Source: Megalonaias nervosa
Lineage: Eukaryota; Mollusca; Bivalvia; Unionida; Unionidae
Length of the DNA: 64,000 nucleotides
NCBI GenBank assembly: GCA_016617855.1
Contig: JAECUM010004321.1
Location: forward strand, 34,238 to 98,237
Direction: 5' to 3'
Below the pieces are notes generated by a model, which was not told the DNA's origin, did no database searches, and saw only the letters and a list, made by a program, of their open reading frames with translations. Numbering within the stretch: position 1 is the stretch's first letter; each line of letters starts with the position of its first letter. The translations under genes were made by a program, and so were the position numbers. This document shows, one piece after another, positions 48,240-55,699 of this stretch.

Positions 48240-49040
48240 TGGTCAATGTGTGAGTTTACAATAAGGTAAGATCACCGGCTTCGATTCTGGAACTCTCCAC
48301 CTCCTTCAAGGACCCATCAACCCCAAATATCTCTACGGGAAGAGGTGTACACCATTCTCAGGAAGGGCGCAATAGATAGAGTTTATAATGCATAAAGTCC
48401 AGGATATATGTTTAGTTTCAGAGAGGGGTGATTTGTTTCATCCCATCATCTATCTTCCTCTTTGAACAATTCCTTCTAGAAGAGAGGTTCAAGATGGAGT
48501 CATCCGCCTCAGTAAGGAATATCATTAAGCCGGTCTACTCAATAGTATCAATAGATCTCCCAGTTGCTTATCTTCAAATTCTCATCTTTTCAACCCAAAG
48601 AAATTCCTGTGGTTATGCCTGGACAGGATTTCTTTCAGTTTTGGACTGGCTCTTCTTTGTGGCCTAGTTTCCATTCCCGGAGTCTTCACCAATGTGATGG
48701 GCTTAATAGTGGATAATGTTAGGCCCATTGGGGTTCTCATCCTTGAAAATCTCGAAACTTGGCCAATGTACGTCCTCAGATGTCCTTCAGAGGTGCACTG
48801 CCGAAAGATCTTTCTTGATCAGGAGAAGGCAACTCGAGTAGGCCTACCATCGTATCAGAGACACTCATCTCTATGGAAAGTCAATGGTAGATGTTTTCAC
48901 AATAAAGTTGAACAAGCTCCCACTTTATTTCTCAACAGTGCCAGACCAGAAGGCATGGGCGGTGGATGTCCTTCCGAGAAGGGATTGGCCGTATGCCTGC
49001 ACCTTTCCAGCTTTGAAAAAAATATCTCGGATTCTTCAGA
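48240..49040 (+). pseudogene. DIRS-like retrotransposon reverse transcriptase remnant
   Basis: Plus-strand fragments in several frames read VYTILRKGAIDRV (48345), RFKMESSASVRNIIKP (48488), SIVSIDLPVAYLQI (48540), KFLWLCLDRISFSFGLALLC (48600) and SIPGVFTNVM (48670). The order and spacing match the tyrosine-recombinase retrotransposon RT (the SIDLKDAYLQIP...RKFLRF...FGL...P.VFT block). Many breaks are present. Repeat R1 copy E follows directly. Confidence 0.7.
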
Positions 49041-49044
49041 GTCA

Positions 49045-49560
49045 GTGTTACGACTCTATGGTCTCAAACTAAGTGACAGAAAAGAGCGAAACGAGCAAGT
49101 TTTGTAAAATTAAACAAATAAATTATTTCCCTAGAATACAAAATCAAATTTAAATTTTAAAAAAAATTTTTAGTACTTCTGAAATGTTTTAAAAGACTTC
49201 AGATTGCAGACAAGCCCCAAATGTCTGGTATGATTCTATTGTCTTAAACTATGAAACAGATAGATGCAAAACCAAATAATTTGGTAAAATCAACAAATAA
49301 ATGTAATTCTCTAAGTTACAAAGTGAAACTTTAAGAATTTACAGTTATGTGAATTAAATTCCAAATATATCACAAGTCCAAAAGTATAGAATGTTTCAAA
49401 TTAATTTTAATAATGCTGAATGTCCTTTTGTACAATAATTATATAATCTACAGTGACTTTGGGTTATCTAGTCCAAAATATCAATGAGCACTTTGTAATT
49501 CCAGTGAATAATTTAAATAATTCCTCTTAAATTATGTCTAAACAAAACAGTAAATGATCC
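49045..49560 (-). repeat. Interspersed repeat R1, copy E (two partial units)
   Basis: One unit starts with TGTTACGACTCTATGGTCTC and a second start-like segment lies at 49229 (TGATTCTATTGTCTTAAACT). Both continue with the AAACAAATAAAT...CTAG/CTAAG block. It is parallel to copies B and F. Confidence 0.65.
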
Positions 49561-50061
49561 ACAGACAGAACTTAAAACAGGAATTAATATTTTTTTATAC
49601 CTAGTCCTTTATACACAGACTGTCATCTGACCTATGCTGCAACAAAATACCCTGGATGTTGGTCATTTTGAATGGAAAATTCTATCAAATATAGTCAAAA
49701 AGTTCTATTCCAGAACATTCTAAGGTCATAATCAAGACTAGACCTTGATCTCAATTTCAAGTAAACATCTTAAAAGAACATGACAGTAGTCAGGTAGAGA
49801 GAAACTCTACCATCAGTCATGGACAGAGGTCAAGCACATAATATAAATTAAATATACATAACATGTGACCACTGTTACAAACACATCAAAATCCCTTATG
49901 AATTCTCAAATACCCCTCAACAGATTTTAGCTAAAATGTGAAAGAGCATCAATGTTGTGTACAATTTATACTGTTATGCCTTCAAATATAAACTTAAATA
50001 ATAACTAATTTTAAATTGGCTCTCAAAAGCTGGCTGAACATAGCATAGCAAATTTTGTAGG
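49561..50061. other. AT-rich non-coding spacer
   Basis: Weak further similarity to the distal part of R1 copy B may extend to about 49700. Nothing else was seen. Confidence 0.4.
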
Positions 50062-50067
50062 GTCGTC

Positions 50068-50453
50068 AGTAGTTAATGGGAATACTATAGCGACACGTAG
50101 ACCATAATATTAAATTTGGGGGGTTGTACCGTGGCAGCAAGGGGAATTTAACATGGGGAAATTTAACATGGGTGGGACTATAGAGCGACAAGGAATTGGG
50201 AATGTATAGCGACAAGGGATTGGGACTGTATAGTGACAATAGGAAAGGAACAGGTGGGGTGATGTTATGGTACTGGAGATTGGTAACAATGTTGCAAGTG
50301 GTTGACCTGAATACGCACGGCTACCACTCTAGGTAGGAACAAATACAGTAGAGACATAGACATACATAACACATATAGACACACATATAGGCAAGAAAGA
50401 AGAGATATCTTTTTGAGACATATGAAGTGGCCCTGAAAATGGCCTTTGGGTTT
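50068..50453 (+). repeat. Left terminal inverted repeat of element 3
   Basis: It pairs with 54479-54870. Shared blocks include GGAATTTAACATGGGGAAAT, GGAATTGGGAATGTATAGCG and GGAGATTGGTAACAATGTTG. GACTATAG/GTATAGCGAC motifs recur several times. The inner end holds stem-loop SL1. Confidence 0.9.
50429..50444 (-). terminator. Histone-like 3' stem-loop SL1
   Basis: The minus strand reads GGCCATTTTCAGGGCC, a 16-base stem-loop that fits the histone consensus (GG-YYY-UHHUH-A-RRR-CC) except for one stem base. CACTTC follows, and a purine-rich element (CAAAAAGA) lies about 15 bases downstream. It would end the minus-strand unit that starts near 51540. Confidence 0.65.
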
Positions 50454-50506
50454 CTTCTTTGTCTTCTAAGTTCTTCTTTTCCTCCACTAACTTCTTATTT
50501 TCTCTC

Positions 50507-50866
50507 TTACACTCTTCTTCTTTTTCTCCTCATCCTTTTCCTCCTCCTGTTTTTCCTTCTCCTCCTCTTTCTGTTTCTTCCTTTTTTCATTCTCCTCTTC
50601 TTTTTCAATTTTTCATTCCATTCTCTCATCCTCTGTTTTACTTCTATATCTTCCTTTTCTTCCTTTTCTATTCTGATCATCTCATTTAAGATCTCCTTCC
50701 CTTTCTTCAAATTGTTGATTTCTATGCTTAGTCTATGAGGACTATAAGCCCCAAGCTGCATTCTAACTAGCATCTCCTCCACCATGCCTAGTGTGTCTAC
50801 TACCTCCTGCAATCTCAGCATCCTCTCCATGTTACTAGCCGTTTTGTATTCTGTGTAGAATGGCAC
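50507..50866 (-). CDS. Element 3 protein with coiled coil and very basic tail (119 aa)
   Basis: Residues 10-85 are predicted helix with heptad-like Leu/Met/Ile spacing (MERMLRLQEVVDTLGMVEEM). The last 35 residues are nearly all Arg and Lys. The tail suggests nucleic-acid binding or nuclear targeting. No family is recognised. Promoter P1 and stem-loop SL1 flank the unit. The frame at 50896-51174 on the same strand may be an earlier part of the same gene in a different phase. Confidence 0.45.
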   Translation of the reverse strand: MPFYTEYKTASNMERMLRLQEVVDTLGMVEEMLVRMQLGAYSPHRLSIEINNLKKGKEILNEMIRIEKEEKEDIEVKQRMREWNEKLKKKRRMKKGRNRKRRRRKNRRRKRMRRKRRRV

Positions 50867-50895
50867 AAATGAATGAACAAAGGGATTTAAGTCAC

Positions 50896-51174
50896 CTATG
50901 CATACTTAGTGCTTTCGCGACTGGTTAATGCCTGAAGGTCAGGCTTCTCAATTGGTCGGGGCTGCGAGATTGCTGCCATCACAGCTCCCTGTTTATTTGC
51001 AATGTCGCACTTTTTATTTATGTCCAGCAGCGGCAAAGGAGGAAAGGAACCAGGAAGGGAGGCGCCAAACGACACAGGAAGGCACGCGCCCAAAACACCA
51101 GGCCATACGTATTTGATCAAATTTAGTCCAGTTGTACTAGTGGACAGCCCTATCTCCAATGACATGTGAGTCAC
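50896..51174 (-). CDS. Possible upstream coding part of the first element 3 unit
   Basis: The frame is open from about 51225 with ATG at 51165. It includes a hydrophobic Gly/Pro-rich part (VWPGVLGACLPVSFGASLPG). Further upstream, near 51400-51530, another frame reads protein-like (TPGWNPGDNKPVLLKDFPRR) but has no ATG and ends in TAA. Together they suggest a longer, broken gene. Not recognised. Confidence 0.3.
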   Translation of the reverse strand: MTHMSLEIGLSTSTTGLNLIKYVWPGVLGACLPVSFGASLPGSFPPLPLLDINKKCDIANKQGAVMAAISQPRPIEKPDLQALTSRESTKYA

Positions 51175-51564
51175 CTGTGTAATTAACCTAATGTAGTTAG
51201 TTTTTAATTTTGTTACGTGTATTTAGGATAGTTGGAATTTTGCGTATGTAGTGTACCTTTGTATTGTCAAAAGAGTACCAATCAGCTGGGTGTCAGCCAT
51301 CCCACAGACGTTAGGGTCATGCAGTGTTTGCGTTAGTCGTTAATTTTGACGGAGAATCCATAGGATCGAATTTGATTTTGGGGATAGAGCTATTATCGAA
51401 AGAGGTCTTCGATAGCCAAAGGAAGACTCTCGTAGAAAAAAAAAGGACCTCTTCGTGGAAAATCTTTTAACAACACTGGCTTGTTGTCTCCAGGATTCCA
51501 CCCAGGTGTTGCTAGTATATTTTCCCTAGCACCTGTTTTTGGGCCCAAATGACGAGCGCAATGA

Positions 51565-51572
51565 TTTATATA
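51565..51572 (-). promoter_or_regulatory. TATA box P1 of element 3
   Basis: TATATAAA on the minus strand, in a context (GTGCT...TATA...CGTCATT) that is repeated at P2. Confidence 0.6.
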
Positions 51573-51636
51573 CTTTAAGCACGGATGTGAACGAAAACAT
51601 CCCTTACACTTACTTCACATATCATATACTATCCGC

Positions 51637-51815
51637 ACAAACGTACGCGAGCGCATAGAACACACCATATCTACTATCCACACAAACGTACGCTAGCGCA
51701 TAAAACACACCAAATATACTATCCACACAAACGTACTTGAACGCATACAAACCCACAATATCTACTTTCCACACAAACGTACGCAAACGCATTCAAACAC
51801 ACACGCACACATACA
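51637..51815. repeat. Four tandem 45-bp repeats upstream of P1
   Basis: ACAAACGTACG-type starts lie at 51637, 51682, 51727 and 51773. Each unit is about 45 bases, with CATA and ACCATATCTACTATCCAC-like ends and a GCGC core in the first two. They sit between SL2 and P1, where an enhancer would lie. Confidence 0.8.
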
Positions 51816-51905
51816 CACATATCAGTAAAGGAGTGAGTGTTTATAGTCACACTTCTTTACACAAATTGGCAACTTGAATAGTGTCTCTTTTCTAGAGATC
51901 TGGTT

Positions 51906-51921
51906 AGCCCTGAGAAGGGCT
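51906..51921 (-). terminator. Histone-like 3' stem-loop SL2
   Basis: The minus strand reads AGCCCTTCTCAGGGCT, a perfect 6-bp stem with a TTCT-C loop. ACCA-type sequence (AACCA) follows, then the purine element AGAAAAGAGA (reverse complement of 51884-51893). That is the full layout of a histone pre-mRNA end (stem-loop plus histone downstream element). It ends the unit starting at P2. Confidence 0.75.
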
Positions 51922-51946
51922 GTTTTAGAACTCCAGTTGCACCTGG

Positions 51947-52433
51947 TTAATGCTGACACCTCCCAGGTCTGGCCCCACAGACACAACGTCTGCTCCAGTC
52001 CTGCTCCCAGTTCAATCTTTCTCTTGGGAGTGCAGAGGGAGGTTGAGTGGCTTCATTATCCCACTCCTCCGTTTGTGGAATAGTGAACACTTCTTGTTCC
52101 CTCTGTCTTCTGTGCCAAACCCGGGGATGATGATCTGGCCTCCTTGCTTCCTCTGCACGATGTACTGCTTGTTGTTGTTGTTGTGGCAATGGTACTGGTT
52201 GTCGTGCTGGTACTGGTTGTGGAAATGTCCTCACCTCAAGCTTCACATCACACACAGGTCTCATTATGAGGTGAGGTAAGATCCCTTTCTTCATTTCCTT
52301 CTCCTCTTCTTCTTCTCCTCCTCTTTTATCCTTGCTTCCTCTGCTATGGCCTCCATAGCCAGCTCGTCTAAAAGACCCTGGCATATTTCAGGTGCATTTG
52401 GAGCTCCAGTAACTTTGCTGTTCTGTTACTCAT
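51947..52433 (-). CDS. Second element 3 unit, coding frames uncertain
   Basis: The first ATG after P2 is 52433 and opens 21 codons (MSNRTAKLLELQMHLKYARV) to TAG at 52368. An overlapping frame continues the helix (LLDELAMEAIAEEARIKEEE) into a basic end. A longer frame (51947-52384, 145 codons) is Gln/Pro-rich. A one-base slip near 52370 would explain the start. I do not recognise the protein. The compact acidic-helix-then-basic pattern resembles the 119-aa protein of unit 1. Confidence 0.4.
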
Positions 52434-52484
52434 CTTCAATGTTGATACGTCAACGATGGGTAGCCAGAATGACGATTGCTGCGC

Positions 52485-52490
52485 TTTATA
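52485..52490 (-). promoter_or_regulatory. TATA box P2 of element 3
   Basis: TATAAA on the minus strand, about 50 bases before the ATG at 52433. Flanking sequence (CGTGCT upstream, CGTCATT downstream) matches P1, so the two promoters are probably duplicates. Confidence 0.65.
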
Positions 52491-52749
52491 TCCCTGGAGC
52501 ACGAACGTGAAGGACAACATCCCCCTGACACAAAAACTTACAATACTACTCTTCTATTACCATCACATGAAACGCGGGGACCTAAACGAAACTCTCAAGT
52601 TGACTTTTTTACATACAAAAGCAGACACACACTGTCGGACAAGACAGAGAATCGAAGTGCTTATAGACACACTTCTATTTTTTTAACATACAAACACACA
52701 AATTTCTTTTGCCAACTGAATTAATATGTCTTTTCTAGAGTGTTGGGGT

Positions 52750-52765
52750 AGCCCTGAAAAGGGCT
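52750..52765 (-). terminator. Histone-like 3' stem-loop SL3
   Basis: The minus strand reads AGCCCTTTTCAGGGCT, a perfect stem with the usual TTTTC-A loop of histone mRNAs. ACCCCA follows, and CTAGAAAAGACA lies about 15 bases further on. The downstream element is nearly the same as at SL2. Confidence 0.8.
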
Positions 52766-52795
52766 GTTGTGTTGACGAGAAGTGATAGAAATCTT

Positions 52796-53041
52796 TTATT
52801 GTCTAAGAGTGCGTCCCCGTCTGGTGGCAGGCTTTCCTACAGGATAGGGCCTGCTTCTTCGGAAAGAGAAGGAGAACTCCTTGGTGTCTACTCGACAGTC
52901 AACAAAACCTCTGTCTGGTTCCTGTTGCTGCTGTTGTTGCTGTTGCTGTTCTCTCTCCTGCTTCTCTGTCCACTCTTCTTGTTCATTCTTGATTTCTTCT
53001 CTGAAGAGTTCTTCTATCAGGCCTTGGGCTATTGTTAACAT
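52796..53041 (-). CDS. Third element 3 unit, distal exon-like frame (81 aa)
   Basis: The frame has an acidic helix (GLIEELFREEIKNEQEEWTE), a run of nine Gln and a basic tail (RRSRPYPVGKPATRRGRTLR). A strong splice acceptor (TTTCTCTTGTCAG, 53043-53055) directly precedes the ATG, and another lies at 53078. It may therefore be the second exon of the unit beginning at 53989. It ends 31 bases before SL3. Confidence 0.45.
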   Translation of the reverse strand: MLTIAQGLIEELFREEIKNEQEEWTEKQEREQQQQQQQQQEPDRGFVDCRVDTKEFSFSFRRSRPYPVGKPATRRGRTLRQ

Positions 53042-53059
53042 CCTGACAAGAGAAAGGAC

Positions 53060-53340
53060 ATTGATCTTTAGACTGTCCTAAGAAACAACAGGAGCAGGAG
53101 GAGGAAGAAGAAGAGGTGCCCTCAGCAAAAGAAGAACTCCGACATGTCCAGAGAGAGAAGACAGAAAAGAAAAGACGAGGAAAAAGTGAGGAAGAAGAGG
53201 AGGAAAAACCTGTGAAAGTGAAAAAATTATTAAAAAAAAACAGAGAGAGTGAACACAAAAAGATACAGAAGAAGTCTATGAACTTTTCAAAAGTGTTGTG
53301 TTGTGACATTGGATTGTAAAATTTGTACCAGAACAGACCA
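53060..53340 (+). other. Charged plus-strand frame or intron
   Basis: A plus-strand frame of about 85 codons (to 53319) is extremely Glu/Lys-rich. On the minus strand the same region is pyrimidine-rich and could simply be the end of an intron. I favour the intron. Confidence 0.3.
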
Positions 53341-53692
53341 GACAGGAAAAACGTAAGTGTCTCTTGGTTTTGATTTTTTAAATGATAAAGGACCTACACG
53401 TACATCATGGGTAAAAAAGGGATTTTGAGTTTTAATTGATTTTGGCAAAATGAATAATAACTCTTTCGAGTGTGGTGACCGGGTTGGGCTGTTTGGCTCG
53501 GGAAGGCCTTTTACTCTTGGGTCATAATAAAGAAGTCTGATACATTTGTTTCAGACTCCTTAACTCTGCCAAAATGTCCAAGAGTAACGTTACCGTTTGA
53601 GTTTCACTGTTCTCCTTCTCTCCTAGACTTTGTTTCTTCTCTGCTGCTTCTTCTTTCTGTCATTTCCTTCTTACCTCTTCTTCTTCTCACTG
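53341..53692. other. Element 3 interior without clear gene
   Basis: A GAG|GTAAGA splice donor on the minus strand lies at 53674, about 20 bases after the stop of the 98-aa frame. Otherwise this part is probably intron. Confidence 0.35.
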
Positions 53693-53989
53693 TTACTGTT
53701 GAAGATGAAAAGCTTGTTCTGCTTCTTTCTGCTGCTGTAAAAATTTCTCCAATTCTTCTTTCTGTCTTTGTTTAACATCCTCGATCTGTGGTATAGAAAG
53801 AGAAGGTGGCGAAGGTGCTGGTACCGGAACAAATTGTTGCGAAGAAGAGAGAAAATCCACTAAATCCCAATTGAAATCGACCTCTTCTGGAAGTAGGTCT
53901 GCGCTGACTGTGGTAACCGCTGCTATGCCATCGCTTCTCGTCACTACGGCCGGTGCTCCCCAATTCATTGTCTTCTTTGTTTCCGTCAT
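53693..53989 (-). CDS. Third element 3 unit, first frame: Gln/Pro-rich protein (98 aa)
   Basis: It starts at ATG 53989, about 50 bases after the TATA box P3. The N-terminal half is neutral and acidic (DLLPEEVDFNWDLVDFL, reminiscent of an acidic activation segment). A Pro/Ser linker (VPAPSPPSLSIP) and a Gln-rich helix (RQKEELEKFLQQQKEAEQAF) follow. It could be a small regulatory protein. No family is recognised. Confidence 0.5.
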   Translation of the reverse strand: MTETKKTMNWGAPAVVTRSDGIAAVTTVSADLLPEEVDFNWDLVDFLSSSQQFVPVPAPSPPSLSIPQIEDVKQRQKEELEKFLQQQKEAEQAFHLQQ

Positions 53990-54041
53990 GTTTCAAAAAA
54001 AAAAATGTCACATCGATTCACTGTGCACAGACACTAGCGCA

Positions 54042-54180
54042 CCTATATAGGGAATGTGACGTCACAGGTAGCTCTCTTCGGATTGGAAGATAGACTCCGC
54101 GCAGTGGCTGAATTTTGTAACGCGTGTTTGGATTGGTGAACAATCTCAGTCCGTTTCGATCCGCTCTTCCACTATAAATA
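54042..54180. promoter_or_regulatory. Divergent promoter of element 3
   Basis: Two TATA boxes face away from each other: TATATAGG on the minus strand (54042-54049, P3) and TATAAATA on the plus strand (54173-54180, P4). Between them lie a CRE palindrome TGACGTCA (54057-54064) and inverted CCAAT boxes (ATTGG at 54082 and 54132). This resembles divergent histone gene promoters and many small DNA-virus early promoters. Confidence 0.7.
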
Positions 54181-54222
54181 AACGCGGTTCACTTCATTCC
54201 CTTCACCTGTTCTCATCACAAG

Positions 54223-54441
54223 ATGTGGACAAACGCTGAATCCTCTACTCTCGTATCGTCGATGCTGTTCCGTACGGACTTATCCATGTATGTCAAATCA
54301 TCATGGACCATCATCCGGATCACCGATACGACTGTTTGGAAAAGAACGATCTATGTGGAGAGACAAGGCTGTCTGAAGCGCGTCCTCTTCTACGGAGCAG
54401 AGGTTAGACGAAGTTTGAGAAAGAGAAAAATACCTATGTGA
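54223..54441 (+). CDS. Fourth element 3 unit: 72-aa basic protein
   Basis: The first ATG after P4, in good context (AAGATGTGG), opens a 72-codon frame. It is Ser/Thr-rich at the start and ends with a basic tail (EVRRSLRKRKIPM). No family is recognised. Stem-loop SL4 lies 46 bases after the stop, inside the right inverted repeat. Confidence 0.5.
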   Translation: MWTNAESSTLVSSMLFRTDLSMYVKSSWTIIRITDTTVWKRTIYVERQGCLKRVLFYGAEVRRSLRKRKIPM

Positions 54442-54478
54442 TGCCCTCTATGTTAACGGAATGGTGTTAACATAAAAC

Positions 54479-54870
54479 AAACCCAAAGGCCTTTTTCAGG
54501 GCCACTTTATATGTCTGGAAAAGATATCTCTTCTTTCTTGCCTATATGTGTGTCTGTATGTGTTATATATGTCTATGTCTCTACTGTATTTGTCCCTACC
54601 TAGAGTGGTAGCGGTATTCAGGTCAACCACTTGCAACATTGTTACCAATCTCCAGTACCGTGACGTTTCCCGACCTGTTCCTTTCCAATTGTTACTATAC
54701 AGTCAGAATCCCTTGTCGCTATACATTCCCAATTCCTTGTCACTCTATAGTCCAACCCATATCAAATTTCCCCATGTTAAATTCCCCTTGTAGCCACGGC
54801 ACAACCTCCCCCCCCCACCGCATATTTAACATTATAGTCTCATGTCGCTATAGTATCCCCATTAACTACT
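54479..54870 (-). repeat. Right terminal inverted repeat of element 3
   Basis: Inverse copy of 50068-50453. It has an expanded C-run (about 54807-54817) and a few small indels. Its inner end holds stem-loop SL4. Confidence 0.9.
54488..54503 (+). terminator. Histone-like 3' stem-loop SL4
   Basis: GGCCTTTTTCAGGGCC fits the metazoan histone stem-loop consensus at every position, including the GG...CC outer pairs and the loop A. ACTTTA follows, then the purine-rich CTGGAAAAGATAT (about 54515-54527) where U7 snRNP would bind. Confidence 0.8.
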
Positions 54871-54876
54871 GTCTTC

Positions 54877-55699
54877 AGCCAACAGAAGTAAAGACAACAC
54901 AGTGTGAGCAGGGTATCGGTTTGGGATATATAGGATGGGTGAAAGGTCAAATATAAAAGAATCAAGTTCACCATACCGTGATATTAATAAATATTCGTGA
55001 GTCAAATTTTAAACATGTAATCATAGCAGAAGGATACATAAAATACGAGGAGTTTCGTTCTAGAACATCCAGGACACACTATGAAGGAGGGGAATGATGG
55101 GAGTTTTTAAAATTTGTAATACCAAAGCATGAGGATTTGCTGTGATTTGCCATTGAAATAGCTCATGTTTGAAATTATTAGCAAAATAATTCAGTATCAT
55201 AATATCTTTAAAGAGTTTGTAGTACAGAGGAAACTGTTTGGTTGAACCATTGACAAGTAATTGTGTTTAGTCTCTTTTGACTTCAGATTTAAAAAAGATC
55301 AAGAGCTCGCACAATTTTAGAGAAATACGGTTGGTACTAATTCACACCCCTGAATGTTAGGTATGTACTGAAGGACTCACATATGCTGAGAAAAGTGTGA
55401 ATTTGGACATGGAATAGAAAACACTGGGTCTTTTGTATAGATTGTTTTCCAGATTAGATGAGTTTGTTTGCAATACATCAGGGTCCAATAAATACTGTGC
55501 CGGGAGTCCAGCGGTCAACATTATCCTTGGTCTGGGCTACCATTTATTCTATCCAGGGAGTCCTGTGGACCACTGTTTTATACCACTGATAAAGTATTTT
55601 AATGACATGTAAGAAGGTGGTGAAAAGACTCTTTGAAGCTAAAAGTTTCATATTTACATGTCTTCTGTAGATGGCTGAATTGTAGCTTGGCTAGCAAGT
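54877..55699. other. Non-coding stretch
   Basis: Nothing was recognised. Confidence 0.5.

Larger units (their letters stand above)
50068..54870. mobile_element. Element 3: 4.8-kb long-TIR element with histone-type mRNA ends
   Basis: Both ends start AGTAGTTAATGGG and form inverted repeats of about 390 bases, roughly nine tenths identical. The flanks are GTCGTC (50062-50067) and GTCTTC (54871-54876), a 6-base target duplication with one mismatch. Inside are three minus-strand units and one plus-strand unit, each with a TATA box and a histone-like 3' stem-loop. A 6-bp duplication, long repeats and an AG start recall Polintons, but no polymerase, integrase or capsid protein is visible. It may be a non-autonomous relative, a small virus-like element or an old decayed copy. 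Confidence 0.8.

Noticed and set aside
50427..50738. Long Leu/Phe/Ser-rich plus-strand frame
   Set aside because: It is the complement of the Lys/Arg-rich coding tail of the minus-strand protein; the promoter and stem-loop support the minus strand.
51565..52490. Core histone genes near the histone-like stem-loops
   Set aside because: No H2A, H2B, H3, H4 or H1 sequence was found in any frame of element 3, so this is not a histone cluster.
52983..53309. Ser/Phe-rich minus-strand frame of 108 codons
   Set aside because: It reads through a pyrimidine-rich stretch that looks like an intron end, and it overlaps a splice acceptor.
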